From NCBI RefSeq assembly GCF_000350225.1, contig NW_005179249.1, positions 124,001-188,000 of the forward strand: a stretch of DNA of 64,000 bases, written 5' to 3'. The notes beneath the pieces were generated by a model. That model did no database searches. It saw only the letters and a list, made by a program, of their open reading frames with translations, and was not told where the DNA came from. The translations under genes and the position numbers were made by a program. Each line of letters begins with the position of its first letter. The stretch's first letter is position 1. Origin of the DNA: Chondrus crispus. Its lineage: Eukaryota > Rhodophyta > Florideophyceae > Gigartinales > Gigartinaceae. Shown here one piece after another: positions 1 through 11,800 of this stretch.

Positions 1-1299
1 GGCGGAATATGAATCTTGCGGCCTTGAAACGAATCTATTTCATCCCGTCCGCTGAACATGTACCCATTTCCACATGATGTCCCAATTCTCGTAGCAAGAT
101 GGCATAGCCTTGCATAGTTGCCATCTCCTCAAGGCGACGGGCGGCCATCATGCGCGATAATTCGCTCTTAACAGCACGAAAGTGACGGAGAGCTGGCTGG
201 CGGATGTGGATTTGTTTGGCTGTGACAATAGATACGATAAAATTTGCCGTGAAGAATGGGTTTTGTTGTAGTTCTGGAAGAACTAATCGAGCCACTTTTT
301 TGCCGTATAGGCAGGTGTGCAGTTTCCCCTACTATTTTTGTCAATTATCAATTCTTGCCCTAGGCATTTCTGCAGATGGGCTTTATATCGATGCAACCTC
401 CATCTTCCTGTTCCGGATTCTCGGAGAAACCGTATTGTCGCCTTGCATGGAATTTCTCGACACGTTAATGACACTTTTGTAGCTGTCTGGTGAATATTTA
501 CACCTCTCTGTACACCAAAAAACGCCGTATGTGCCCGACAATACCGCTCACATTTCCATCTGGCATCCATTTCGAGTCCCTCTACAGGTTTTAATTCAAC
601 TGCCCGTCGGAGGCGCCAACTCTGAGAAGCTTTTCTCTCTCCCTCAAGTGCTTGAAGTGCCTCATCCAGAACTATGGATTTGTAGGCACGCTTACTCGCG
701 CGAATTCGCTCCAACTTTTCGGTTTCTCTTGGCGCTTGTTGAAGGGGAGGGGTACTGTGTGATGTAGAAAAAACGTTTGGAGTTGCCGTATTGGATTCTG
801 AGAATGTTTCCGACACAAAAACAACACTATCATCAGAACTACTGTTCCCAAAATTCTGAGACGATTCGTGATCGCCTGACTGCCTCCAATCCGCTTCGTC
901 CCTGGGAAAGAAGCTATCGAAAATATCATCAACATCATCGCGGAATCGTTCAGGAGAAGAATAATGAGATTCATTGACATGAAGATCTTCATCAATAAAA
1001 CCTTTGAACCAAACAGTATCTGGAATCAAACATTTCCAGCAATTTAGACGACTCTTAGCATACTCTTTGGCTATCTCATAGCACTTAGAAATGTTTTGGG
1101 TGCAACGGGTCGCGCTTTCGACATTGACTGCCCCTCCTTTGTCTGGATGAACCTGCAGGCATAATCGTAGATAGACTTCTCGAATGTTTGAGAGAGCGAT
1201 ACTTTTCTCTCTGCTGTCTGGGAAAAACACTCTCAAGACAGAAGTATTTTCGGGGATCGCATCGATTCTCTGAAGCTGTTCATTGTCACCTATACCCAT
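1..1299 (-). pseudogene. J-domain protein fused to N-terminus of a Mutator-like (MULE) transposase, frameshifted, cut by window edge
   Basis: The ORF runs 283-1533; the ATG at 1297-1299 is the likelier start because the residues before it are low-complexity. Early in the protein lies a J-domain-like segment with the motif VHPDKGG (HPD is the Hsp70-contacting motif of DnaJ proteins). A Ser/Asp-rich linker follows. Near the C-end is a Cys/His pattern (C..., W.LHRYKAHLQKC) like the FAR1/MULE zinc-binding module. The ORF stops at 283, but the -1/+1 frame continues as 35-295 with PELQQNPFF and a helix pattern like the region before the MULE catalytic core. The break lies in a run of six A on the minus strand; one more A would rejoin the frames. 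A second break sits near 35-40, after which another frame reads EIDSFQGRKIHIP to the edge. Seen: motifs and breaks. Inferred: one decayed transposase gene. Confidence 0.6.
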
Positions 1300-1659
1300 T
1301 CTCAACGGACTTGAAGATCGGTAGGGTACCCTTTTTGGTTTAGGGTTTGGCGGTTTGGGGGGATGCCAAGACTGGTAGGATAATAAGAGGGTGGTGACGA
1401 GATGAGTAGGGGAAACGCATATATGTGACAGATATGGTAGGATTTTTAGGGGAAAACCTACTGATCCTGTCATTTTTTTGTTTCGCTTACTGAGTTGTAA
1501 CTTTTCACGAAAATCACCTACCAAAGGTGTCAAAAAAGATTCTTCTCCTACTGAATGATTACTTTTTACCCATTTCTCCTACTGATCTTGAAATCTTCCC
1601 TAAAATTATACTTTTCCTACCTTTATTGTGTATTCTGTGAAAATACCACAGTCACACTC

Positions 1660-1796
1660 GCTCAAGACGCCACCTTCAGCGTCTCGCCCCAAAGGCGCAC
1701 AACGTTTAGTGACAGATCGCACATCTGTCATCTCCTTACAGCACATGTAGTGCAGAATAAATAGGACCAGAGACTCTTTGGTCTCTCGCTCTAACA
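1660..1796 (-). repeat. Copia-type LTR fragment
   Basis: Reading the minus strand from 1796, the sequence starts TGTTAGAGCGAGAGACC and contains ATTTATTCTGCACTACATGTG and a segment around ACAGATGTGCGATCTGT. The same order of motifs occurs at 41724-41860 on the plus strand, starting TGTTGGAACGGGAGACC. TGTT ends and the TATA-like ATTTATT fit a retrotransposon LTR. No partner LTR was found nearby, so this is a fragment or a diverged solo LTR. Confidence 0.45.
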
Positions 1797-2639
1797 TACA
1801 TCATTGTGACTGCGTCAAGTGTAGACATGTAAGTTATTCTTTACGTGTTGGCTGCAAGAGCCTCACCGCGACGCCACAACCGGCTCTCAGCCAATTACAA
1901 CACTGCGGAGTTCCGGCTGAGAGGCTCTGCATGGCATCGGACAACTACTAGGAGGCATTAAAATCACCACAAATTATCTACATCGTCGTACAAGAGTGGT
2001 CCAATTTTGGACACATCCTTTTTATAACTTCATAACCGTTTTCAGCTCACCGATGATGATTTTATGGACGATCCTTGTACCTGTTGTTGATCTTCGCCTT
2101 CCAGGTCTGTGCTGCACCTTACTCAGCAACAACAAAGCAGTAGAGGTTACTTTCATGAAAGTCTTGCGCTTTTTTGAGCTGTCTCGCAGCAGCGATGTCG
2201 TTCTTCTTCTGGTCTCGCAACCCAGCTGCACGAGCTCGATGTGCGAATTTTGGCCGCCTTTTGCTTTTATCAATACGCTTTCTACTCAACCTTTTGAAGT
2301 GCTTTTCCACGGCGGTATTTGATCAGCTGACTAACCGTCAAACACGTTGCGGCGCTCTGCACCCTACAGCGATCCGTTGAGTCCCACATGCAGCGGCCGT
2401 GATGAATTCAGGCTTTCCAACCTCGGACAATATTTTGCTTGCTGTTGTGCCATCTGCCGATCGTTCTGCAATTTTCTGTAGCGCCTGTACTTTGTCTCGC
2501 TCTTGCTCCAGTATGCAGATCAAGTCTACATATGTCTCTGTATCTGTTTCTCGCTTTTAAAGCTGGCGATGCAAAAAGAAGGACCACATTGGTTTATTCC
2601 ATGCTTGACGTTCCGGGCTTTTTCTTTGTTGCTGTGACT

Positions 2640-3197
2640 TTAATCCTTGAATTGATCTGGAAACGCTGCATTGAATGGAACTATTCCCGTCTCACAGAAT
2701 GACTTGCCAATGCCATGGATGTTAGTTTTTCCATGCCTGACAACTGCGCACATCGGTTTTAATTGCATAGTCTTTGTATCGCATACCATGTGAAAACAGA
2801 GTTGGCCTCCTGAAGTGTGTATGGCTTTCTTGAAAGGTTTGAATGGCTTGATCGCATGAATGGAGAAAATGGGACGTATTGGCAGGAGCCTGTAAAACTT
2901 CGATATTGTACTTCTCGCATAATTCCTACCACATAAACCCCCACGACAGCTATATCCATCAAGTTTTATAATAATAGTTACCTGTGTAACAATAGTTCTG
3001 ACAAATCTATTGAAATGCTCAATGAAATTATGTATTTTCTGCTGCTCCCTTGACCCATTTTCATTGCACAGTACTACCCCATCTCGCGGAAACCGCTCTT
3101 CTTTTGTTAAGAACGTGAGATCTTTAGACGCCTGGGCTGCTAGAGCTAAAGGTGAGGGATTAGAACGTAGAAATTGCTCAACACAACGATGTCCGGT
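2640..3197 (-). pseudogene. Relic of a DDE_1 (pogo/Tigger/jerky-type) transposase, C-terminal half
   Basis: An open minus-strand frame without an ATG runs from about 3197 down to a TAA at 2640-2642. It contains FIEHFNRFVRTIVTQ, then IIIKLDGYSCRGG, corresponding to the second catalytic Asp strand of DDE_1 transposases (usual form DGHSSH). Next come a stretch ending KPFKPFKKAI, matching the QPLD...FKKA region, and GKSFCETGIVPFN, very close to the conserved end motif AFR.TGI.PFN of that family. The third catalytic Asp (QPLD) is not seen, and more minus-strand remnants down to about 2020 are frame-broken. So it is a dead copy. A stand-alone gene is unlikely. Confidence 0.5.
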
Positions 3198-3539
3198 TCC
3201 TCATCTTCCGAGGTCCCGCGTGCTCCTGCACTTTATTCTCTTTCTATTTTACTTCCATTCGATGATATTTCGTGTCAGCCTCTCCGGTCTACAGTTGCTC
3301 ATGAATGCAGGCTGTTGGTCATCTGTCTCCCCCCTTCTCCATGTGTTGTTCTGTCCAGGTGTACAGGAGTGATAGCAATTCTCCTCCAACATTGTGGCGG
3401 AGCTGGAGCTGACATAATTCTACATCGCCCCATGGCTTTGCGCAGCGAAGAAATCATTTGGGCAGCACTAGTTCTGCCTTTGCCTCTCTTGCGACTTTGT
3501 GGCGTCCAGGAACTCCCTTGCCATATCTGGTACGTCCTC

Positions 3540-3571
3540 AAACAGTTCCCTTAGGCCTAAGGGAACTGTTT
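3540..3571. repeat. 32-bp perfect palindrome
   Basis: The sequence reads AAACAGTTCCCTTAGG followed exactly by its reverse complement CCTAAGGGAACTGTTT, with no spacer. It lies at the junction between the pogo relic (minus) and transposase copy A (plus). It could be fused inverted ends of a transposon or a cruciform-forming site; no function can be read from sequence alone. Confidence 0.9.
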
Positions 3572-5061
3572 TCATAATTACGAAACCTCTTGTGACTACA
3601 ATGGGCATGCGGGAAGGCAGCCGAAATGAGATGGAAATGTTGAAAGCGCTCAGAGAATTCTTGCTTAGACAGGATGCCGCATATGCCCGGCCGTTTGGTT
3701 CCTCTGTTTTTGTGAAGGAAAGTGGCAGACGATGTGTCATCAGACACATGCGTTACGTCGGGCTGGTAGAAAGCAAGTCGACTTCAATTATCGCTGACAG
3801 CCCTGATGCTGTGACAGCTGTAACTGACGAAGACGATACAATTGTGGTCATGCCGGTCGAGGTCAAAACAATGACTTCCGTTTCAACTGTCGGGGCTGCG
3901 ACGGATTTGAAGAAGAAATGCGGGGCCTTTGTATGCATCGAAAATGTAGGAGTCGATGAAAGAAGCAACGAACTATTCCAAGAAATGGTATCTACGACGC
4001 AGTATCGAGCGCAAGTGCTGCACCACGCGGCACCCCTCGGATTGAATCACGTCATGTTTGTGTTGTCGGCACGGGTGGTTCTATGACGGAGGGGCGGATT
4101 GTATATGTCTGTAATATACAATTTTCAGAGCAGTTTCGGCATAAGTACACATATGCTTTGGACTGTGTACGAAGAGCTGCGTTTGAGTGGATAGGAGGGG
4201 AGGCCAATTACATACCAAAAGAGTTCGACAATCATCTCAAGAATACTCATGCATCAGACATTCACAGCTTCATGTCTTATTATAACTTGAGCCAAGCTCT
4301 ACGGAAATCTGTCATAGAAAGAGGGTCACCAATACCGCCTAGCCGCATGATTCGTCTATCCCCGACAGTGTATTGGAACCATTTGAAGGAGAGTGTAGAC
4401 GTGATGTCCCGATATATGAAAACAATTGCTCGGTAGAATATCAGCGAGAATCCGGTGGTGTCTATAGTGGGAAGGCTCCTGTCCATGCAGGTGAGCAATG
4501 CGGTAGTGGCATATAGATTATATCAAGCAAGAAGGCGAAATCTTTTGCCACGTCCACAAGACGTAGAAGACAAGGGACGACGAGGATATTTTTATTTCAG
4601 ACACTGTCTGTCACAAAGTGAGACTTTTTGGACGCTTCGTGAGGATGCTTGCTAGAGAATGGGTTGAAAACACACAAGCAGTTGGAGGAACGCATGCTGG
4701 CTCTGAAAGGCAGAACTCCAAGTTAAAGCCTCTATTCTGCAGAGATGCGGCCAGTCGATATAATTCGGGTCCTCACAAAGCTAGAAGGCTGAACAGCACT
4801 ATCGATCATACGCACATAGTTGCACGGCCAACGTACTGTGTTCTATGCTCATGGGCATTGCGTGGCCTTAAAAACGGCAAACCAAAGGTGAAACGAAAGG
4901 GCTCGAGACAGGTGCAATGGTGCCAGACATGCCTACAAGCGGTCTGTTCTGTTTGTTGGACCGATTGGCACACCAAAGACAGACTTAAGCGCACTGAGCC
5001 GAGTGCCGCTGACGTTAGGGACTTTGAAAGTAGTTTTCGTGTAAGGCAGCGTGTTTCGTAA
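3571..5061 (+). pseudogene. Transposase copy A: YqaJ-like nuclease segment plus piggyBac-like C-terminal region
   Basis: Three frames joined by two frameshifts (about 4083 and 4620-4650) and one in-frame TAG (4434-4436). First part: GSRNEMEMLKAL, DSPDAVTAV and MPVEVKTMTSVSTV, the E.K core of PD-(D/E)XK nucleases, followed by QYRAQVLHHAAPLGL and GRIVYVCNIQF, as in YqaJ/lambda-exonuclease-like proteins. Second part: KESVDVMSR (Asp at 4398-4400) then MQVSNAVVAYRLYQA, which fits the last catalytic Asp and following helix of piggyBac transposases (GVD..., N...). End: YCVLC ... WCQTC ... CSVCW..WH, a cysteine-rich tail like piggyBac's. Copy B has the same order. The N-terminal DDE half is missing here. 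Domain names are my inference from motifs. Confidence 0.55.
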
Positions 5062-6599
5062 GGCAGAGACAAAAATCGATGAGCGTGGCGATTAGAAAAA
5101 TAGTTGATGTGTTTGTTAGAGCTACCTTTTTGTTTTTGTTTCTTAAAGATAATCGTTGCTTCCTGCAGTGCGTGTTACTGATTCCTTTAGCTTTACTGTG
5201 ACACAATTGCGTTCAGAGACAGCACTGCCTTTGATTTAATGGGAATAATATTTACAGTGGGAATAGATCTCGAAGAACATGTTGGCTGAGGTGTCGAATA
5301 GCATAGTAAAGTAGAATGTCATCTACAAAAAAGTCCAGTGTAGGGGTCTATATCACACAGTTGACCGTGTGGAACAAATAGAATTGGTTGAACCTTGTCG
5401 TGATGAAGGGCCCCAAGAAATGAGAGAAAGAACACAAATGTAGGAGAACGCGCAGAAGATGCGGTCAAAGGTGCTTGACATCAAGTACGGTGATGTTAAA
5501 ATTGTGAGGTTTTTGATGTTTTGTTGATCTAATGTGCACAGAGGCAGTAGATTTTCAACAAAAGTGACGTAAGGTGCTCTAAAACGAAGTAGAATCTGCA
5601 AATTGAAGATCTCGTAGACGGGTGTAGTCGACTATTCGAGAACGCTGGCCCGAAAACACAAAACGGGGCAAGGCATTTTTTTGAAGAGCTCGTGTTCAGA
5701 AAGAAGAAGGGCTCCACAGATATAAGTACATTCACCGGAAAGAAGAACTCGAGACGATGCCACAGAAATATTTTTCGTGTCTTAACTCTTACATTTCGAG
5801 ACATTTATGCGAAAAAAACACCTAAAGGGGCATATCGAGACCGTCTACAAAACCGAGCACAGGGTTAGTGGACCTTCCAAAAAAAGTCAAATTTCTGCTC
5901 GACCCGAAGGTCGACTAGAGTGTACCTTACGGCTTGTTTTGCCCTCCAGAAATGCCAAGACAAGATCCCACGCTCCCGACTTTCTTGCTGCCCAGCCCTG
6001 TAGACAAGCAGTTCCTGCTGTAAGCTTCTTCTGGAGCTTTCAATCTTTCAAATTGACAAACAAATGACAGATCTAAGCCCGCTACAATTGAACCTCCAGA
6101 AAAAGATAGTCCCTACTTTTGAAACAGGCCGTAGAGTGAATCCTATTCTGCTTTAACGAAGCCTGCGACGCACACGCAGCAATATTAATTTCTATTTTGA
6201 CCAAAATGGCGATCGTTTTGGCAAGCGACCCTGACGCGACCGGATCACACACCACCATCGCTGATGATGCACGTCGCCAACCACAACCGGGTATCCAAAC
6301 ACGCTGCTGCAGAGGGAGGGCGCGAGGCAGATGTCGCGGTTCTGGAAGACGGCAGATATAATCACGAGGACGCACATCATGCTGCGTCCAAACTCCGTCC
6401 GAAGGATGGACTATCAAGAACAGCAGCCCGGTCAGTCTTATCTTTGAATCATCGTGTTTTGAGGAATTTATTGGCGAGCGTGCGAGACGTTCCTGTTTTT
6501 CCGCCGTTCGAAACATGAAACTGTAAATTGACCTTAGTGACCTTCCCGACAATAGAGCAAAATTTGTTGTGCTGTTCATACGCCCTGTTTGGGAAAGAA
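5062..6599. other. No supported gene
   Basis: Short overlapping ORFs on both strands, the longest 6082-6579 (minus), show no recognisable motif or coherent protein. The stretch may contain the decayed end of transposase copy A and the start of copy B, but I cannot show it. Confidence 0.5.
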
Positions 6600-6669
6600 G
6601 TATGGAGTGGATGAACGAAAAGATTATCCTTGAGAAGCCCGAACTACCGCCCTTGCGACTTTAGGAGAT

Positions 6670-7609
6670 TGTAGTGCAATGCCCGTCTCGGGTAGGGGGG
6701 AGGAAGGAAGTGAAAAAGGAAAAAAATTGGATACTGTAGTCCGGGTTTGGGGGACACGCGTGTGCGACGAAGCGCACGATTATTTTAATTATTTAATTTT
6801 ATTTACTAATTAGATCTAGAATCTAGAGCCGGGAGCTACTGTACTCGCCCCGGCGGGGCTCTATATAGCTTAGCCCTTTGACCGAACAAGTCAATAAACC
6901 AACCCGAGTTGCCAGAGTCTGATATCGCCTTGGTTGAAGTCCGTCTTTCACAAGACATTCCCTTTAACTACAGATTACTTTATCCTTTGCGCTCGGGGGT
7001 CCCCTTTTTCCTTATCAATTTTCCTTTATTTCCCTATCCTAATTTCCCTTAACCTTGAGTTGGTCCCACCTTGTAGGATTGCGATCCGCAACGTGACGTC
7101 ATTTGCCATCGGGCTTTTGTGTTGGTGCACCAGTGGTGCTTTTCTCAGTGTTGGTTCCATCGGAATCTGGTTGCCACCGATCCGTTGTTGGTACTTTGCC
7201 ATCGGGCAGTACGACGGTGTAGCGCTGCTACGTTTTCTTCTTTCCCGACGGGCTACGTTGCGACGTCCCCGTCGAAGACCTTATCAAGGGTATAAGGTGT
7301 ACAAGGCGCTCTTCGAGCATTGGATTTACGACCCATCGGACCAGGTTTACCTAAACACCCCTCCGAACTCGTCGAGCAGTCGCCTTTACAAGTCTCTACC
7401 ACCATTTACCGATCCCGGGCTGGGCCCTTCTCTTTGCCCCCCCCCCTATCAGGGATCCGAGCTACTGCGGGCCGCAAACCCGCTTAAAGAGGACAGGGAG
7501 CTTCGAACACTCCGTAGCGCTGTGCCGTTGGCAGTTGGTGTTTTTGTTGCTGTTGTTTGTGTTGGACCGTCGGACCTTGGTCTCTGCCTAACAGGCGCAT
7601 TGCACTACA
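6670..7609 (+). repeat. Solo LTR of a Gypsy element, with 5-bp target duplication
   Basis: Starts TGTAGTGCAATGCCCG and ends GGCGCATTGCACTACA, so its ends are inverted repeats with TG...CA. GAGAT is present directly before (6665-6669) and after (7610-7614), a perfect target duplication. A TATA-like CTATATAGC lies near 6860. Related LTRs lie at 42257-43412 and 52573-53697 in the opposite orientation. No internal gag or pol sequence is present, so this is what remains after LTR-LTR recombination. It interrupts a plus-strand frame (PPLRL / MFKFLSVSIF) that probably belongs to transposase copy B. Confidence 0.92.
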
Positions 7610-7614
7610 GAGAT

Positions 7615-8370
7615 GTTCAAGTTCCTATCGGTTTCTATATTCGCACATTGCATCGGCTTTAGCCTGGATAAGTCTGTTTGTCTGCTGCGCGACCTCGGGA
7701 TAAACACACCCTCTCTGAATGAGGTACGTTTCATCTCATGTGATTGCAAAGGAGGTTAACCTCTTTTCTCATTCAGCAGCGAACTTAGGTGGAGACAATG
7801 AATTCTGTTGGTCACCACCTCGCGACCAAACTACACGGATGAGTGAAGTCGAGACCCTGGCTTTTGGAGAAGTTCGAAAAGCATTTTCAACCCTTGCATC
7901 TCTTTTGTACTCCGGATCATGACCTGTTTTTTTACCAGGGCCTCTGATAATCAGGTCAAGACGCTATCGAACGGAAAAGCCAACAAAGAGGGACATGCGG
8001 CTGACGTTCTAGCAGACGCACTATTCCGAATTACTTTAGATGTGCGCTTTCATAGCCGTGGGAAGTCACAGATGGACAGCATTCGAAAGCTTCTTGATGC
8101 TGTCCTGGAGGGAAGAGGTGAACAACGTTTGACCAGAGTTACAATTACGGCGGACAGAGGCTACGCAAAGCAGGACGTTCTCCGTGTGCTGTGGAATTGG
8201 GGTCTGAGCTCAATGTTAGTGATACCAGAACCCTCCTGAGGTGCCATCCATTCGTTGAGGCTTCATTCCTGATTCCTGCCCGTGAGGATGACAACGAACA
8301 GCACTCGGAAGATGATTGCAGGTCCAAGACTTATCCTCAATCTCTCGTGGCGGGTTTGGAAGGTATTTCT
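7615..8370 (+). pseudogene. Transposase copy B, part 1: N-terminal and DDE region
   Basis: From 7615 the plus strand reads MFKFLSVSIFAHCIGFSLDKSVCLLRDLGIN, then decays, then an open frame 7919-8239 contains SRGKSQMDSIRKLLDAVL and ITADRGYAKQDVLRVLWNWG. The TADRGY block resembles the second catalytic Asp strand of IS4/piggyBac-type DDE transposases. A stop at 8237-8239 is bypassed by a frameshift to a frame reading HPFVEASFLIPAREDDNEQ and ending at 8370, where Copia-1 is inserted after TTTCT. The bases before the solo LTR (about 6610-6664) appear to be the upstream continuation. The frame rejoins part 2 (12255) exactly after Copia-1 and one TTTCT are removed. Confidence 0.55.
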
Positions 8371-8575
8371 TGTGGTGCAAGATCGATGCCGTACGTTTAC
8401 TGATGCCTATCGTGTCTCTACCTTATAAGGGAATGGGATGGATCGGTGAGACAGCGGTGAATAAAGATGATCTAATTGCGCTGTCATGCGTGTGCTACGT
8501 GTGCACGTATGGCTCTCATGACTGCGGCGGCATGCTGGTGAGGCGTCGACACTTGTTTTTATGGCTCTCATGACA
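8371..8575 (-). repeat. Copia-1 3' LTR (205 bp, with 52-bp internal duplication)
   Basis: Aligns to the 5' LTR but is 52 bp longer: the terminal ATGGCTCTCATGAC occurs twice (ending at 8522 and 8574) with an extra segment between. The minus strand reads AGGGGAAG (polypurine tract) directly before the LTR start TGTCATGAGAGCC at 8575. Confidence 0.88.
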
Positions 8576-8579
8576 CTTC

Positions 8580-9306
8580 CCCTGTCGACGGCGCAGCGGT
8601 CTTAGCGTCTGCAGTCTGCTGGATTGTGAGTTGCAGCTTGGGTAGGAGGCGCGTGTATGCTTGGCGCCGGAGGGGTTTTGTGAGGATGTCCGCCAGTTGC
8701 TCGTCGGTGGGGACATGGGCGAGGGTGATTGTTCCCTTTTGTGACTGGTGCGTTAGATAGTGGTGACGCAAGTGTATGAATTTTCGCCCCTTTGTCGGCC
8801 CTGTGCTGTTCGCGACGTGGATTGCTGACTGATTGTCAATCCTCAGGGGTGTCGGCTTGGTCGACAGCATGTGGATGTCCTTGGGCATGCGTCGGATCCA
8901 TGTTGTTTGTTGAGCGGCTGCTGTTGCCGCTATGTACTCAGCCTCGCTGGTGGACAGAGCACTGATGTTTTGCTTGAGGGATCCCCAACAGATCGGTGTT
9001 CCGTTGTACGTGTGTAGGGTCCCTGAGATGGACTTTCTGTCTATTATGTCCGCTGCGAAGTCCGCGTCTGCATACGAGACGAGAAGGTCCTGAGTCGACT
9101 CTTTGCTGGTGGACATGCCAGCTCGGAAGGTGAGTCCTGTCGTGGGGGTACGTTTTAGGTACCTTATCAGTCGCATTAACGCGCTCCAATGCCTCTGTGT
9201 TGGCTTGTTGGCTGCGACGGCGAGTCGGTTTGTCAGGAAATATATGTCAGGCCGGGTGGAGTCGGCGACATATCGGAGGTCCCCAATTAATTGTTGGTAT
9301 TTTTAA
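8580..9306 (-). pseudogene. Copia-1 end of RT and RNase H
   Basis: The minus-strand frame reads IGDLRYVADSTRPDI (RT thumb region of Copia elements), YLKRTPTTGL, SYADADFAADIIDRKS (first RNase H Asp), ALSTSEAEYIA (the Glu-containing helix), LRIDNQSAIHVA (third Asp) and QLADILTKPL near the end. These are the canonical Copia RNase H blocks in order. A stop and frame change near 9310-9386 separate it from the RT palm, so this copy cannot make an intact pol. Confidence 0.8.
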
Positions 9307-9385
9307 GGGTTTCCATTTGGATCTCATCGGTATTCGTTGGCTTGTGAAGCATTACTCCGTCGCAGTACGGAGTTTCCTTGCCGTT

Positions 9386-10282
9386 TCACTGTGCCATGTC
9401 TGCTTGTTCAACTATGTAGTTGATTGCATTGGGCTGGGAGACATGGATGTCTCCATTTGTGTTTCGCTGTACAGTCCATCCTAGGTATGTTCTGTGCTCT
9501 CCTGGACGCTTGATGTTGTACGCTTTGGCTAATGCTTTTGCGAACTCCTCCTTGAGCTCGGCTTTTGACGCGACTACAGTAAAATCATCCATGCTTACTG
9601 CGGCGATGATGAGGTCCTTTCCAATTTTTTTGACCAAAGGCAGAGGTCAGCTTCGCTTTGTTGGAACTTTGCTTTTGCGTAGTAGGGCGAATACTGCTGT
9701 CAGGTAGGTGTGTCCTGCAGAGGGCGTCCCATAGATGTTCATGTTCAACTTGTCTCCTTGGCATGGGTGCTTGTATGTGCCGTTGAAACGGGGTGGTTGT
9801 TTCACGTACACTTTTTCGCTGCCGTTGTGTGCGAATTTCTCATGTAGATATGCTGACTTGATATCGATGTGCTCTATGTGCATGCGGTGTGTTGCTGCTA
9901 TGCCGAACAGTGTCCTGACAGTTGTTTTATCCGCCATGTAAGTTGTCGTTTTAGCAGGGTCAAAGTGCTTGTGTGGCACCATCTTGTCTCCGCGTGCTGA
10001 GCAGCGCGCTTTTCTCGATACTATTTCTCCTGCGCTGTTCCTCTTGTATCGGTATCCCATTTTTAGAGGTATGAGTTTCCTTTTTTGGGGAGGTTGGCAT
10101 CTGGTGTCCACTGTACGACGTTCATTGTGTCTAAATTTTCCAATTCCTCGTTGTGTGCCTTTTCCCACTCTGCTGCGTCGGGATATTTTTTGGCTTGGGT
10201 TGTGCTGGCCGGGGCTGGTGTTGTGCGTGTCACTCGTGTGGGTGTGCGGTGTGGTGTAAACGCCTTCCTCGCGTGTGTGCAT
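9386..10282 (-). pseudogene. Copia-1 reverse transcriptase, in two frames
   Basis: The 5' part (9647-10282) contains KARCSARGDKM, HIDIKSAYLHEKF (the D.K.AFL block with the first catalytic Asp) and NIYGTPSAG, corresponding to LYGLKQA. The second part (9386-9637), in another frame, has AAVSMDDFTVVA, where the usual YVDD is SMDD, then HRTYLGWTVQ. The Tyr-to-Ser change and the frameshift near 9640 suggest inactivity. Confidence 0.75.
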
Positions 10283-11800
10283 GACGCTGCGGGGTCAGTG
10301 GCTCTGTGGTAGGGTTGGAGGTTGACACAGCGCACTCTTCGAGGCTTGTTGGTTTTTGTTTCGAGTACCATGATGTGGTGCTCATCTATCGCATGTAAGT
10401 ATCTCGCGGGGGTGGCTCTTGGGGCGAGTTTGGATATTTGTTTCCTGTTAGCCAGTTCGGGGATTGTCCGTAGTTGCCCGAATAGGAGGAATTGGTGGAC
10501 TCTGGGGGTGGTGTTGGTCCACGTTGTGTATGGCAGGGAGTTGGTGGAGTGGTGTAGTATGTTACTATACTTGAACGCTGCGTCTCTGACGGCGTCTTCC
10601 CAGTGAGTTTTGGGGAGGCCACTGTGGTGCAGCGCTGCTCTTGTAGAATTCATCAGGGTTCCGTTGATCCTTTCTGCTATGCCGTTCTGTCGGGGTGTGT
10701 GCGGCACTGTAGTGCTGTGCCTTACATTTTGTGAGCGATGCATTCTGTTAGCATATTCGGATATATATTCTTTAGCGTTGTCCGTTTGTAACAGCTTGGG
10801 TTTGCATCCATTCCTTTGTTTGAGTGCTGTAAGTATTTTGTCCAGTCGGTGCGGTGTCTCAGCTCGTGATTCCAAGAAGTCCACAATGAGGTATCTTGAT
10901 TTCGTGCCAATTATCGTGAGTATGTACTTGTTTCCTTGGCGTGAGGGCGGGTTGAACGGTCCGCATATGTCACTGCTGAACGCTGCTCCTACTAGGTACC
11001 TGTGTGTGGTTGGGTAGTGCGGGGCCGGTTGTTGTTTCGCGGCTGCGCAGCTCGAGCAGGTGATGCGTGGGGGTCTTTGTCTCAACGTGGGTGGGAGGTT
11101 GGGCAAGAGGCCAAGCTTTGCCATTTTTTGAAGCGTGGCGGGGCGTATGTGATTGAAGATCACATGGTAATGGTGGAAGTCCCGTTCGACTGCGGGGTGT
11201 GCCGGGGTGTACGGCGGCGGCGCAGGGTTGTGCGCTACATGCAGGGGTATTCTCTTTTCTGTCGGAGCCACGTGTCCGAGTGTTGGTATGCGGCTTGGTT
11301 TAGGTTTGGCCGTCGTCCTATTTTTTGCTCTCCGTGCTTTCGTGGGAGTAATTTTTCTTGCAGGGGCGGTCCTTGCTGCCATGATATTTCCTTTTTCCTT
11401 GGGTACATGCAGGTAGTACATCCCCTTGGAGAATTTTGCTTTGGGTACAGTCTGCGGTGGGCTCATGCTCGTATCTAGGATGAGTGCCTGCGTGGGTGTG
11501 AATCTGACTTCTCCCCATTGCACTGCAATGTCGTGTACGGAGAGCAAGTTGGCGCGCAGTGCGGGGTTGGCAATGGCAGGGATCCGTATCTGTCTATTCG
11601 TACGGGTCGGGATGTGGAGCATCCTCTGATGTGTGGCGGGAGGGGTTTTGTTGGTGGCCGTGTTAGTGCGTATTATGCGGCGTAGTGGCCTCATGTGACG
11701 TGTTGGTTTTCGGACATGAGACGGGTGGGCTCCTGAGTCGAGGGCATACTGCTTACCTTCAGGTTCTTCCTCCTCGAGGGCCTGGTATACAGTGTTATCG
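10063..11800 (-). pseudogene. Copia-1 protease and integrase
   Basis: The minus-strand frame contains YALDSGAHPSHV near 11715-11745 (aspartic protease D-S-G). Integrase follows: HYHVIFNHIRPATLQK with ITCSSCAAAK (HHCC zinc domain), SDICGPF (first Asp), LLQTDNAKEY (second Asp) and PRQNGIAERINGTL (Glu). The three catalytic acidic residues are all present. The open frame extends upstream of the ATG at 11694. The Pro/Thr-rich ORF 11691-12092 is in another frame and is probably the remnant of a leader or gag. Confidence 0.82.

Noticed and set aside
3174-3554. Plus-strand ORF of 126 residues
   Set aside because: Mostly antisense to the pogo-like relic; hydrophobic and without features.
6082-6579. 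165-residue minus ORF as a gene
   Set aside because: No signal, motif or composition that supports it; a competing plus-strand frame of similar quality exists.
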